Below are positions 8,819-17,845 of a stretch of 64,000 nucleotides of DNA, in pieces. The stretch comes from Bog-473 sp963787485 (GTDB taxonomy: Bacteria; Actinomycetota; Acidimicrobiia; Acidimicrobiales; RAAP-2), in contig CAWBDF010000007.1 of the NCBI GenBank assembly GCA_963787485.1, forward strand, positions 124,001 to 188,000. Reading direction: 5' to 3'. The position numbers were made by a program, and so were the translations under genes. How positions within the stretch are numbered: position 1 is the stretch's first letter; each line of letters opens with the position of its first letter. The notes beneath the pieces are model-generated. The model saw only the letters and a list, made by a program, of their open reading frames with translations, was not told the origin of the DNA and ran no database searches.

Positions 8819-10036
8819 ATGCGAGTGCTCGTAATCGGTGCCGGCGGTGTGGGAACCGCAGTCGCCGGGACGGCGGCCAGATGGGGGCTCTTCGAGCGGG
8901 TCGTCATGGCGGACTACGACGTGGAGCGAGCCAAGCAGGCCGTGCGCGGCACCGATGACCGATTCGCCGCGCACAAGCTCGACGCCAGTAACGAAGACGA
9001 CATCGTGGACCTCGTGAAGGCAGAGCGCATCGACACCGTGCTGAACGCGGTCGACCCTCGCTTCGTCATGCCGATCTTCCGGGCCGCCTTCAGCGCCGGA
9101 GTCACCTACATGGACTTGGCCATGTCCCTCTCCCGCCCTCACCCGACCGACCCATTCCACACCCCGGGCGTGAAGCTCGGTGACGAGCAGTTCGCTCTTG
9201 CCGACCAGTGGAACGAGCGAGGGCTCCTCGCCCTTTGCGGCATGGGGGTCGAGCCCGGGCTCTCTGACGTCTTCGCCCGTTACGCGGCGGACAAGCTGTT
9301 TTCGTCCATTGACGAGGTCGGCGTGCGCGACGGCGCCAACCTGATCGTCGAGGGTTACGACTTCTGTCCCTCCTTCTCCATCTGGACCACCATTGAGGAG
9401 TGCCTGAACCCGCCCATCGTCTGGGAGAAGGGAAAGGACTGGTTCACGACCGAGCCGTTCAGCGAACCCGAAACCTTCGTCTTCCCAGCTGGGATCGGTC
9501 CCGTCGAGTGTGTGAACGTCGAGCACGAGGAGGTGCTCCTGATCCCGCGCTGGGTCGACGCCCGACGGGTGACCTTCAAGTACGGGCTCGGAGACCAGTT
9601 CATCGGCGTGCTGAAGACGATCCACCAACTCGGGCTGGACTCAACGATCCCGATCGCGGTCGGGAACGCCATGGTCTCACCAAGGGACGTCGTGGCGGCC
9701 TGCCTCCCGGACCCGGCCACCATCGGCGACCGCATGACCGGCCTCACCTGCGCGGGAACGTGGGTGACGGGCAAGGGGACGGACGGCAGGGCCAGGGAGG
9801 TCTACCTCCACCACGTGGCCGACAACGAGTGGTGCATGAAGGAATTCGGATCACAGGCTGTCGTCTGGCAGACGGCGATGAACCCGGTTGTCGCCCTCGA
9901 GCTCATCGACAACGGTACGTGGAGGGGACAAGGGGTCATCGGGCCGGAGGCTTTGCCCGCCGAGCCCTTTCTCGACTTGCTCAACGGCCACGGCGCCGCG
10001 TGGGGCTGCGAAGAGCGGACCCCTACCACCGTCTGA
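8819..10036 (+). CDS. Saccharopine dehydrogenase family protein
   Basis: A 405-residue NAD(P)-dependent enzyme of the saccharopine / carboxynorspermidine dehydrogenase family. An N-terminal Rossmann fold opens with MRVLVIGAGGVGTAVAG, and a C-terminal catalytic half follows from about residue 125. These enzymes make or break secondary amines between an amino acid or diamine and an oxo acid or semialdehyde. The start ATG 8819 is preceded by GGAAGAG. A small ORF and a class III aminotransferase follow closely in the same direction, fitting lysine or polyamine metabolism. The exact reaction is not determined by sequence reading. Confidence 0.8.
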   Translation: MRVLVIGAGGVGTAVAGTAARWGLFERVVMADYDVERAKQAVRGTDDRFAAHKLDASNEDDIVDLVKAERIDTVLNAVDPRFVMPIFRAAFSAGVTYMDLAMSLSRPHPTDPFHTPGVKLGDEQFALADQWNERGLLALCGMGVEPGLSDVFARYAADKLFSSIDEVGVRDGANLIVEGYDFCPSFSIWTTIEECLNPPIVWEKGKDWFTTEPFSEPETFVFPAGIGPVECVNVEHEEVLLIPRWVDARRVTFKYGLGDQFIGVLKTIHQLGLDSTIPIAVGNAMVSPRDVVAACLPDPATIGDRMTGLTCAGTWVTGKGTDGRAREVYLHHVADNEWCMKEFGSQAVVWQTAMNPVVALELIDNGTWRGQGVIGPEALPAEPFLDLLNGHGAAWGCEERTPTTV

Positions 10037-10090
10037 GTCCTGACGTCGACGGACGCCTCGATCTGGCTTTCCACGGACAAGGAGGATCAG

Positions 10091-10201
10091 GTGAGTCAAA
10101 CCTCCGATCGGTTGGCCAAAGGTGACGCCCAGGATCTCTCCATGTACGGTCTCGAGGACTACCGGCGCGTGAAGCAGGTGATGAGCGCACTCGAGCCATG
10201 A
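10091..10201 (+). CDS. Predicted 36-residue small protein, coupled to aminotransferase
   Basis: A GTG at 10091 follows an ideal Shine-Dalgarno AAGGAGG (10079-10085) by five bases. It opens a 36-codon frame ending in TGA at 10199-10201. That stop overlaps the aminotransferase ATG at 10198 as ATGA, the classic arrangement for coupled translation. The peptide is hydrophilic and charged, has no signal or membrane segment, and ends in GLEDYRRVKQVMSALEP. I do not recognise a family. It could be a real small subunit or regulator, or a short leader cistron that loads ribosomes for the next gene, which has no strong ribosome site of its own visible elsewhere. Confidence 0.55.
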   Translation: MSQTSDRLAKGDAQDLSMYGLEDYRRVKQVMSALEP

Positions 10202-11547
10202 CCCACCCCCCGAGGACCACGACGTCCGAACCCTCGGCGGATCCGCCGGGCGGCGCCCGAGTGCGCACCACCATTCCCGGGCCGCGCTCGGTGGAGCTCG
10301 CGGCCCGGCGATCGGCCGCCGTGCCAGCCGGTGTCGGCGCCACGCTCCCGGTGTTCATCGAACGGGGGTCGTCGGGCATTCTCGAAGACGTCGACGGAAA
10401 CTGCTTCATCGACTTCGGATCGGGTATCTCGGTGACCAACGTGGGCAACAGTGCGCCAGAGGTCGTGGCGGCCGTCCGGACCCAGGCCGGCGAGTTCACC
10501 CACACCTGCTTCCAGGTGACACCCTACGAGAGCTATGTCGCGGTGTGCGAGCGTCTGAATGCGCTCGCCCCCGGCCACCACCAGAAACGTTCTTTCCTCG
10601 TCAACTCGGGGGCCGAGGCGATCGAGAACGCCGTCAAGATCGCCCGCTACGCGACCGGACGACAGGCGGTGGTGGCTTTTGACCACGGCTTCCACGGTCG
10701 TACTCAGCTCGCGATGAGCCTGACGGGGAAGGTCATGCCCTACAAGCGTGGGTTCGGCCCGTTCGCCCCGGAGGTGTACCGGGCTCCCTACTCCTATCCC
10801 TTCCGGGACACCGGGCACCTCGACGAAGTCTTGGAACTCATTGACACCACGGTGGGGGGCGACGCGGTCGCGTGCGTCGTGGTCGAACCCATCGCCGGAG
10901 AGGGTGGGTTCATCGTGCCGGAGCCGGGATGGCTGGCCGGCCTGGCCGCCTGGTGCGCCCACTCGGGCAGCCTGCTCGTCGTGGACGAGATCCAATCGGG
11001 CATGGGCCGGGCCGGCCGGTGGTTCGCGTGTGAGCACGAGGGAGTCGTGCCGGACATCATGACAACGGCGAAGAGCCTCGGTGGCGGGCTCCCGATCGGA
11101 GGGATCACCGGTCGGGCCGACGTCATGGAATCGGTCCATCGGGGCGGGCTCGGCGGGACGTTCGGGGGAAATCCCCTGGCGTGTGCGGCTGCCCTGGCCG
11201 TTTTCGACATCATTGGGTCGCAGGGCCTCTTGGAGCGAGCGATGCACATCGGCGATGTGGCCATGCGCCGACTGAACGGACTGAACGGACTGGTCGGACG
11301 GGAGGGCCCGGTGGGCGAGGTACACGGGCGCGGCGCCATGGTGGCCCTGGAGCTGGTGCACCCTGATGGTCGCCCGGATCCGGAGACCGCCCTCCGGGTT
11401 GCCGCACGGTGCCACCAACGAGGACTCCTGATCCTGACCGCCGGCACCCACGGGAACGTGCTCCGGCTGTTGCCTCCCCTGGTGATCGCCGACCATCTGC
11501 TCGACGAGGGCCTCAGCATCCTGGAAGAAGCACTCCGCACCGTGTGA
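10198..11547 (+). CDS. Class III aminotransferase (4-aminobutyrate aminotransferase-like)
   Basis: A 449-residue PLP-dependent omega-aminotransferase. It has the NSGAEAIENAVKIAR phosphate-binding block (136-150), the VVDEIQSGMGR motif with the PLP-pairing D263, and the Schiff-base lysine in TTAKSLGGG (K292). GGTFGGNPLACAAAL near residue 320 is also typical. The closest well-known activity is GABA or 5-aminovalerate transaminase, but ornithine-type and other omega-amino acid substrates are possible. The ATG overlaps the stop of the upstream small ORF. With the saccharopine dehydrogenase-like gene it may catabolise lysine or a polyamine. Confidence 0.87.
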   Translation: MTHPPRTTTSEPSADPPGGARVRTTIPGPRSVELAARRSAAVPAGVGATLPVFIERGSSGILEDVDGNCFIDFGSGISVTNVGNSAPEVVAAVRTQAGEFTHTCFQVTPYESYVAVCERLNALAPGHHQKRSFLVNSGAEAIENAVKIARYATGRQAVVAFDHGFHGRTQLAMSLTGKVMPYKRGFGPFAPEVYRAPYSYPFRDTGHLDEVLELIDTTVGGDAVACVVVEPIAGEGGFIVPEPGWLAGLAAWCAHSGSLLVVDEIQSGMGRAGRWFACEHEGVVPDIMTTAKSLGGGLPIGGITGRADVMESVHRGGLGGTFGGNPLACAAALAVFDIIGSQGLLERAMHIGDVAMRRLNGLNGLVGREGPVGEVHGRGAMVALELVHPDGRPDPETALRVAARCHQRGLLILTAGTHGNVLRLLPPLVIADHLLDEGLSILEEALRTV

Positions 11548-11598
11548 TCGGGTGGCGATGGACCCGCCATGCGCGGCCCGCCGGCCCGTCCGGGGTGT

Positions 11599-14280
11599 TC
11601 AGCGCACGACGTGCAGCGGCGCAGTTGCGGTGTTGTCGTCCGGAGATGGGTCCGGGGTATTCGACCCGGCCGCGCCGAACACGGTCCCCTCGCCGACGCG
11701 AACCGCCCTGAAGGTCACCGTGAAGGAGACGGCGTCCCCTGCCCCGAGCGTCCCGACGTGCCAGCGGCGCCAGGCGCCCGGCCGGTGGTGGCGCCGGTGT
11801 GCGCCCCAGGTGCCGGTGTGGACCAGCCGGCCCGGCAGTACGATGTCCGCGCTGACGGACCGAGCCGCCGACGGACCTGCATTCGTCGCCGTCAGCGTGC
11901 AGCTCGACTCGTCGCCGCGAGACACGGTGCTGGGGCAGGAGAGCGCGACCGAAATGTCGGCCAGCGCCGGGTCGGCTGGTTGCGCCACCGTCACCGTGAA
12001 GGGCCCCGCGGTCGCGCTCCCCACCGCGTTGGTGGCCACGACCGAGTAGGCGAAGGAGGTTGTGCCGTCAGGTGGGGTGCCCGACAGCTCCCCGCCCGCC
12101 GGATCGATCGACAGCCACGAAGGAGCTCCCCCCGCCAGGGAGAAGGCGGGTGCCGGTGAACCGCCGGCGGTGAAGGTGTACGCGTAAGCCTGGTTCGACG
12201 GGGTGGACGTCGGAGGAGCCTCGGCGGAGAACGACGGACCCTGCTCCACCACCACGCTGGCGCTGACCGTTGGGGCGGCCGCGAATCCGGAGGTGCCGGC
12301 CTGGTCGGCGTCGATCACGCAGTTCCCGGCCGAGAGGAACTGCAACGTGGTGCCGTTCGTTCCCGACACCGCGCACACGCCCGCTCCGCTCAGCTGATCC
12401 ACCGAGAACACCACCGGGTTTCCGGATCCTCCGCCCGTGGCGGACAGGGTCACGGACTGGCCGACGGTGCCGGTGGTCGGAGGAACGAAGGCGATCGCCT
12501 GGGGCGCAGCCACCACGACGTCCGAGTCCACCGCCGCGGAGGAAGCGGCCAGGTCGAACTGGCCCGGCGCGACGGTGGCTCCGGCCACGTCGACGACGGC
12601 ATCCCCGGCGGCCAGCGATGACGAGACGGCTCCGATGAGGCTGAAGGTGGCGCTGGCTCCGCTCGGGAGGGAGACCATGGTCCATGCGAACTGATCCGTC
12701 CCGAGGTTGGTGAAGTTGGTTCCTCCGAGGGAGCTCACCGCGAAGAGCGCGGTGAACCCGGCGCTCAGACTCTCGGTCACGGTGGCGTTCGCAGCCGCTG
12801 AGGGTCCTTCGTTGGTGAGGGTCACGGTGTAGGTGTCCGACGCTCCCGGCGCGACCGTGTCGACGCCGTCACTCACCGTGATCGCCAGGCTTGCCGCGGG
12901 CACGACGTCGATCCCGTCAATGGCAGTGACCGCGGTCGTGCTCTGGTCGCTCGTCGCCGACGCACGCGTGGCGTCCTGTTCCTCGGACGCCGGTGCGTCG
13001 GTCGCCTCCGTGTAGGTCAGCGTCGCGGTCGCCCCGGCCGCCAGGGCCGGGATGGTCCAACTCACGACTGCTCCGCTGACGCTGGCCGTCCCCGCCGAGG
13101 CTGTCGGCGAAGAGACGAGCGTGAACGATGGCGGGAGGTCGACGGGCGCGGCGACGTTGGTCTGCCCTCCCGACGTCGGGTTGGTGACCCTCACCCGGTA
13201 CGTCACGTGCGAACCGGCCTGGGCACTCTCGCTCGCCGTCGACGTGACCTCGTCACCGTTGAAGGACGACACGGAGAGGCCGAGCGGACCGGAACCGGCC
13301 GTGCCGGCAACCGCGTCGGAGTCCGTGCCGGTGGATGACGGGGCGGTGTCGATCTGGCCCGCACTCGGCTCCGCGGTGACCAGGTCGACGAAGGCAGCTC
13401 CGCCCGACAGGGTCGATGGCACGGTCCCGCTCAGTGTCAACGTCGCGCTGGCGCCGGCCGCCAGATCGATCCCCGTCCACTGGAACTGCCCTCCACCGAG
13501 GTCACTGAAGGTCGTGCCGGTCAGCGAGCTCGTGTTGCCCACCGCCGCGAACGAAGCGCTGTACGAGTCGTCGAGGGTCACCGCGGGAGCCTCCGAAGGA
13601 CCGGTGTTGGTCAGCGTGATGGTGTAGGCGTCGAAGGACCCCGGAGCGACAGAGTCGACGCCGTCACTGACCGTCACGGCGAGGTCCGCCGCGGGAACGA
13701 CTACGACGGCCGCGCTTTTCGTGCCGGCAGACGTGCTCTGGTTGCTGACGGAGGACACCGTCGTCGTGTCCGACTCGAAGCTCAAGGGGGCGTCGACCGT
13801 CTCCGTGTAGGTCAACGTCGTCGAAGCCCCCGAGTCGAGAGAGGGGACGGCCCAGGTGATCGCTCCGGTCCCGACGAACGGCCTCCCGGAGTCGGCGATG
13901 ACACTTGTCGACTTGAGCACGAAGTTCGGCGCGAGCGTCACCGTCGTCGAGACGTTCGTCTGGGCGCTCAGCCCCGAGTTGGTCAGTGTGACTTCGAACG
14001 TGACGTCGGAACCCGCGAGGGCCGACTCGCTCGGCGTCGACGTCACGGCGTCCCCGGCGAAGGTCGACACGGCGATCCCCAGAGAGGCGACCGACGCGGT
14101 CGCCCCGGCGGGCGGGGAGGCCCTCCACACGCCCAGGGTCTGTGCGGTCCCCAGCAGCAGGCAGGCGGGGACAACCACAGCCGCCACGCGGGCGCGCAGG
14201 CGAGGACGGCGTGCATGCCGTGGCGAGGCCAGCAGACTCAATCCCGGCCTTTGGGCACCTCGGTGCGCCCCATTCGCCAT
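11599..14280 (-). CDS. Secreted DUF11 / Ig-like repeat surface protein
   Basis: An 893-residue exported protein. ATG 14280 is chosen over 14310 because GAGGAGGA lies just upstream. Residues about 20-55 form a signal peptide (arginine-rich, then AAVVVPACLLLGTAQTL). The rest is a series of beta-sandwich modules of the DUF11 conserved repeat type, recognisable by VTVSDGVDSVAPGS, YTITLTNTGPS and related lines repeated several times. A He_PIG-type Ig module (YAYTFTAGGSPAPAF ... LSGTPPDGT) follows, then a last DUF11 unit ending at the C-terminus. There is no LPXTG motif or C-terminal membrane anchor, so it is secreted or held non-covalently. Ligand unknown. Confidence 0.82.
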   Translation of the reverse strand: MANGAHRGAQRPGLSLLASPRHARRPRLRARVAAVVVPACLLLGTAQTLGVWRASPPAGATASVASLGIAVSTFAGDAVTSTPSESALAGSDVTFEVTLTNSGLSAQTNVSTTVTLAPNFVLKSTSVIADSGRPFVGTGAITWAVPSLDSGASTTLTYTETVDAPLSFESDTTTVSSVSNQSTSAGTKSAAVVVVPAADLAVTVSDGVDSVAPGSFDAYTITLTNTGPSEAPAVTLDDSYSASFAAVGNTSSLTGTTFSDLGGGQFQWTGIDLAAGASATLTLSGTVPSTLSGGAAFVDLVTAEPSAGQIDTAPSSTGTDSDAVAGTAGSGPLGLSVSSFNGDEVTSTASESAQAGSHVTYRVRVTNPTSGGQTNVAAPVDLPPSFTLVSSPTASAGTASVSGAVVSWTIPALAAGATATLTYTEATDAPASEEQDATRASATSDQSTTAVTAIDGIDVVPAASLAITVSDGVDTVAPGASDTYTVTLTNEGPSAAANATVTESLSAGFTALFAVSSLGGTNFTNLGTDQFAWTMVSLPSGASATFSLIGAVSSSLAAGDAVVDVAGATVAPGQFDLAASSAAVDSDVVVAAPQAIAFVPPTTGTVGQSVTLSATGGGSGNPVVFSVDQLSGAGVCAVSGTNGTTLQFLSAGNCVIDADQAGTSGFAAAPTVSASVVVEQGPSFSAEAPPTSTPSNQAYAYTFTAGGSPAPAFSLAGGAPSWLSIDPAGGELSGTPPDGTTSFAYSVVATNAVGSATAGPFTVTVAQPADPALADISVALSCPSTVSRGDESSCTLTATNAGPSAARSVSADIVLPGRLVHTGTWGAHRRHHRPGAWRRWHVGTLGAGDAVSFTVTFRAVRVGEGTVFGAAGSNTPDPSPDDNTATAPLHVVR

Positions 14281-14464
14281 GGCGGTCCTCCTCGTGGCCT
14301 CGAACGGCAAGCGTCAGGCTCGCTTCGCGCTCAGTATGGGCGGCCGCCTCTGCCATGTCTGTGGGAATTAAGTCCGGTTGTGCCGGTGCCTCGAGGGCCG
14401 TCGCCGGTGAATTGTCCAAACGGTGCGCGCCCGGCACACCGTGGTCATGCCGTGCGGAATGCCG

Positions 14465-16195
14465 TTATTGGACCTGCGCGTGGCGGGGCACGCGAATTGT
14501 GACCGCGGACACCACGGCACCCACGAGGATGAGGACGCCCGAGAGCACCAACGCCTCGTGGAGGCCCTGACCCAGCGCGTCGTAGGCCGCGCCCACCACC
14601 TTGTCGGCGATGGTGCGCTCGGCGGGGTTCAAATTCTTGGTCGCGCCAACCGCACTGCTCCCCGCTCCCCCAGTCTGAATGGCATGCTCGACCAGGCTCT
14701 GGAAGTTGGGCGGAATGCCGATCTTGGTGAGCTTCGCGGCCAGATCTCCGGTGATGTTGGCGTTGACGATGGCGCCGAGGATCGACACGCCGAACACGGC
14801 CCCCATCTCGCGACTGGTGTTCGTGGCCGACGCCGCCATGCCCGAGCGTTCGGGTGGGATCACCGTCAGCGGCACGGACGTCACCGGTACGAGCAGCATG
14901 CCAAGACCGACGCCGGCGATCGGGAGAACCCAGCCGAGTGTGCCGAAGTCAATGTGGGGACCCAGGAGCGCGTTGGAGGCGAGGATCCCGCCGCCGGCCA
15001 GCAGGCAACCGATCGCCATCGGCCAGCGCGCGCCCACGCGAGCCACCAATGGTCCGGTGACGATCGAGGCGATGATCATGCCCGTGGCCATGGGCATGAA
15101 GTCCACCGCTGTCTGATAGGCCGAGGCGTTGACCACCACCTGGAGGTACAAGGCCGTGAAGAAGAAGATGGAGAACGTTCCGAAGTAGGCGACGAACGCA
15201 ACGAAGTTCGACCCTGCGAACGGTGCCCGCCGGAACATGGTGAGATCGAGCATGGGGCTCTTGACCTTCCGCTCGACCACGACGAAGGCCAAGCCGGAGA
15301 AGCCGCACAGGACGAAGAGGGTGACAATCCATCCCGCGGTGTATCCCGAGTTCTCACCTTGGATCACCGCAAACGAGAGGGAACCCAGGAACGCCGCGCC
15401 CAAGATGAGCCCTGTGACGTCGATGCTCCGCCCAGTCCGGTCCGAGGTCTCGGGAACGGCGACTGCAGCGAGCACGAACGCCAAGACGCCGAATCCCAGG
15501 TTGAACCAGAAGATGGCCCGCCAGTCCGAATACCCCACCAGGGCGCCACCGATCACCGGTCCGAGAGCCAGACCCAGACCTGAGACCGCGGCCCAGACGC
15601 CGAGAGCGTCAGCTCGGGTCCCGCGGTCCGGGTAGACGTGCCGGATGATGGACAGCGTGCCCGGCTCGCTGGCCGCGGCACCAACGCCCATGATGACCCG
15701 GCCGGCAATGAGCCAGTCGACGTTGGGCGCCACGGCAGAAGCAACCGAACCCGCACAGAAGATGGCCACGCCGGCCAACATGATGCGCTTGCGCCCCAGG
15801 ATGTCACCGAGCATTCCGGCGGCGAGCATGAAGCTGGCGAAGGTGAGTGCGTACCCGTTGACGACCCACTGGATCTGGGTCACTCCGGCGTGCAGGTCGG
15901 ACTGGATGTTGGCCAAGGCGACGCTGACCACTGTGTTGTCGAGGAACGTGAGGAAGAGAACGGCGCACAGGGTGGCGAGTGCCAGCGCTTGAGCGGGCGA
16001 CCCGAGACCGCCCTCCTTGGTCTCGAAATCGCTGACGAGGCCTGACCCCGGAGCGATCCCGCCCCGGTTCCCCGCTCCTGCCGGCCTCAGCACGACGTGG
16101 TCCCCCTGGACGAACCTCGACCCCGGGCCGCGATCCGTCCAGCATCGCCGTCCATACCCATGAGTTTGGTCTACCCGCCCGGTCCGATGCGCCAT
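14465..16195 (-). CDS. MFS transporter, DHA2 (EmrB/QacA-like) family
   Basis: About 540-576 residues with a 14-segment major facilitator layout. The first helix (LATLCAVLFLTFLDNTVVSV) has the D-x-T-V-V-x-V-A signature of DHA2 drug:proton antiporters, followed by the GDILGRKR loop motif and GPVIGGALVGYSDWRAIFW (motif C and TMS6 start). These proteins export drugs or metabolites using the proton gradient. The start is uncertain: ATG 16195 gives a long unstructured lead, whereas a GTG at 16093 with GGGGGA upstream is plausible. It lies 30 bp after the thioesterase gene on the same strand. Confidence 0.85.
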   Translation of the reverse strand: MAHRTGRVDQTHGYGRRCWTDRGPGSRFVQGDHVVLRPAGAGNRGGIAPGSGLVSDFETKEGGLGSPAQALALATLCAVLFLTFLDNTVVSVALANIQSDLHAGVTQIQWVVNGYALTFASFMLAAGMLGDILGRKRIMLAGVAIFCAGSVASAVAPNVDWLIAGRVIMGVGAAASEPGTLSIIRHVYPDRGTRADALGVWAAVSGLGLALGPVIGGALVGYSDWRAIFWFNLGFGVLAFVLAAVAVPETSDRTGRSIDVTGLILGAAFLGSLSFAVIQGENSGYTAGWIVTLFVLCGFSGLAFVVVERKVKSPMLDLTMFRRAPFAGSNFVAFVAYFGTFSIFFFTALYLQVVVNASAYQTAVDFMPMATGMIIASIVTGPLVARVGARWPMAIGCLLAGGGILASNALLGPHIDFGTLGWVLPIAGVGLGMLLVPVTSVPLTVIPPERSGMAASATNTSREMGAVFGVSILGAIVNANITGDLAAKLTKIGIPPNFQSLVEHAIQTGGAGSSAVGATKNLNPAERTIADKVVGAAYDALGQGLHEALVLSGVLILVGAVVSAVTIRVPRHAQVQ

Positions 16196-16225
16196 GCCCG
16201 GGCTACCTGCGCTCCTCCTCGATTC

Positions 16226-16699
16226 TCAGCCGGCCGCGAGCAGACGCATCCACTCGGGCAGTCCGGCCGGACGACCCTCTCCGTCCGTGCATCCGTGCAC
16301 GGTGACCGCGGTGGCCCGGGCCTCGCCCAGGACCGTGACCAGATAGGCGATCTGGAACGTGGCCCGTGTGGCGGCGCCCATCACCAAGGAGACCTCCACC
16401 TCCTCGTCGAAGACCAAGGCCTTGCGGTAGCGCACGAACACCTCGAGCACCGGGAACTCACGCCCCGGGGAACGGCCAGCAGACTCCTCGTCTCGAGAAG
16501 GCGCCTTCCCGGGGCGCACCGTCCCATAGGGCCGCCCGATGGCTCGCAGGTACGCGACGCGCGCCTCCTCGAGGTACGGGAGGTAGGCGGCGTGGTGGAC
16601 GACCCCCATGGCATCGGTCTCCGCGAACCGAGTGCGCAGGTGGTGGTGAAACGCATAGTCGCCTCGATCCCGGGACGGCTCCAACGACGTCCGGGTCAT
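16226..16699 (-). CDS. Acyl-CoA thioesterase, 4HBT hotdog family
   Basis: A 157-residue single hotdog-fold protein of the 4-hydroxybenzoyl-CoA thioesterase type. The active-site block RFAETDAMGVVHHAAYLPYLEEAR (residues 24-47) contains the catalytic Asp29 and the His-His-x-x-Tyr following it. Such enzymes hydrolyse short- or medium-chain or aromatic acyl-CoA. ATG 16699 is used; the frame stays open to a TTG at 16762 and an in-frame GTG lies between, so the protein could be about 15-20 residues longer. It is divergent from the DUF3151 gene and upstream of the MFS gene. Confidence 0.8.
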   Translation of the reverse strand: MTRTSLEPSRDRGDYAFHHHLRTRFAETDAMGVVHHAAYLPYLEEARVAYLRAIGRPYGTVRPGKAPSRDEESAGRSPGREFPVLEVFVRYRKALVFDEEVEVSLVMGAATRATFQIAYLVTVLGEARATAVTVHGCTDGEGRPAGLPEWMRLLAAG

Positions 16700-16776
16700 G
16701 CCGTCGCTCGCAGTTCCGTTCCGGCAACGGGGGTCTGGCCGCACACGGCGCTGACAGTACAAGCGGGCGCGACCAA

Positions 16777-16782
16777 TAACAT
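16777..16782 (+). promoter_or_regulatory. -10 element of likely leaderless promoter for DUF3151 gene
   Basis: TAACAT fits the actinobacterial TAnnnT -10 element and is followed by exactly six bases and then the GTG start at 16789. There is no Shine-Dalgarno sequence, so the mRNA probably begins at or next to the start codon. Confidence 0.5.
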
Positions 16783-16788
16783 GATCCC

Positions 16789-17250
16789 GTGTCGAGCGAA
16801 CATGCCGTGCAGTTCACATCCGGGAGTCCGGACACCGTCTTGGACCCGCCGGCGCCCGAGCTGTCCGCAGCTCTCGGCGCGGCGCACGGCCTGGCGCCCG
16901 CGCAGCGGCGTGACGCGGTGGCGGCGGTCGCGGCGCGTGATCCTCAATGCTTGCAGGCCTGGGCAGACCTGGCCGAGCTGGCGACGGAGCCGATTGAGCA
17001 GTACGCCTTTGCACGCGTGGGCTACCACCGAGGCCTCGACGCCCTTCGGGCGGCAGGCTGGCGTGGCTCGGGCTACGTGCGCTGGCGCCACGAGCCCAAC
17101 CGAGGCTTCCTTCGGTCCCTTCACGCGTTGGAGCAGGCGGCGGGCGCGATCGGCGAAGTCGACGAGGAACAACGGTGCCGCCTCTTCCTGCGCCAGCTGG
17201 ACCCCGAGTGGGATTCCGTTGCCCGCCTGGACCGAGCCATGCCCTCCTGA
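16789..17250 (+). CDS. DUF3151 family protein
   Basis: A 153-residue cytoplasmic protein of the actinobacterial DUF3151 family. The diagnostic middle block reads YAFARVGYHRGLDALRAAGW followed by HEPNRGFLRSLHALEQAA, then IGEVDEEQRCRLFLRQLDP, all at the expected positions for the family. There is no signal peptide or membrane segment. The family has no established function that I know of; its alpha-helical pattern resembles a TPR-like repeat. The GTG start is taken because it lies just after a -10 element and the upstream sequence has no ribosome site. Confidence 0.85.
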   Translation: MSSEHAVQFTSGSPDTVLDPPAPELSAALGAAHGLAPAQRRDAVAAVAARDPQCLQAWADLAELATEPIEQYAFARVGYHRGLDALRAAGWRGSGYVRWRHEPNRGFLRSLHALEQAAGAIGEVDEEQRCRLFLRQLDPEWDSVARLDRAMPS

Positions 17251-17305
17251 TCGCCCCCTTCTCCCACCCAGCCCCTCCTGTGACCCGCCGGTGGTGGCCG
17301 AGCGT

Positions 17306-17329
17306 AGTTAGAACGTCTAACTGTATGAT
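17306..17329 (+). promoter_or_regulatory. MarR operator palindrome overlapping -10 region
   Basis: AGTTAGA-ACG-TCTAACT (17306-17322) is a perfect seven-base inverted repeat with a three-base spacer, unusually AT-rich for this genome and typical of MarR-family operators. It directly abuts a -10 element TATGAT at 17324-17329. The transcript would start about five bases before the marR ATG at 17342. MarR binding here would block its own operon, including the ABC exporter genes. Confidence 0.65.
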
Positions 17330-17341
17330 GATCGAATTGTT

Positions 17342-17845
17342 ATGGCTGTCCAAGTGCCTTCCCCTGAGATCCCGGCCTCGGGAGCCCCACCCGTGCGGTC
17401 CTACGGACGGGCGGCCGCGTGGCTGGCCCGCCGGGTGGAGGTGGCCCTCGGGACGGTCGAGCTGACCCTGCCCCAGTACCGGGCGCTCGGGATCTTGGCC
17501 GAGGGCTCCTCGGCCGCGTCGGGTCTGGCCGAGCGCCTGGCCGTGCGGCGCCCTTCCATCACCGCGGTCGTCGACGGCCTGGTCGCACGCGGTCTGGTCG
17601 ACCGGCGACAGGAGGACGACGACCGGCGCCGGGTGTCGGTGCGGCTCACCGAGGAAGGGGCCCGCACGCTCGCCGGGGCGGACGAAGCCGTCGATTCGTA
17701 TCTGGAGGGCATCGCACAGCACCTCCCCCCCGACGAGGAACAGACCGCACTCATCTCCCTCTCGCTGTGGGCCAGGGCGCTGGCGGCTGCGCGCGTGGCC
17801 CCCGGTGCACAGTCGGGTCGGCCGACGAGGAACGACCCCCGGTGA
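17342..17845 (+). CDS. MarR family transcriptional regulator
   Basis: A 167-residue winged helix-turn-helix repressor. The recognition region LAERLAVRRPSITAVVDGL (about 60-78) and the wing DRRQEDDDRRRVSVRLTEEG (about 84-103) match the MarR family, which usually senses small aromatic or toxic ligands. There is no ribosome site before the ATG, consistent with a near-leaderless mRNA. Its end overlaps the next gene: GTGA at 17842-17845 contains both the ABC gene GTG and the marR TGA. The obvious target is the palindrome at 17306-17322, making this a ligand-inducible exporter operon. Confidence 0.88.
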   Translation: MAVQVPSPEIPASGAPPVRSYGRAAAWLARRVEVALGTVELTLPQYRALGILAEGSSAASGLAERLAVRRPSITAVVDGLVARGLVDRRQEDDDRRRVSVRLTEEGARTLAGADEAVDSYLEGIAQHLPPDEEQTALISLSLWARALAAARVAPGAQSGRPTRNDPR

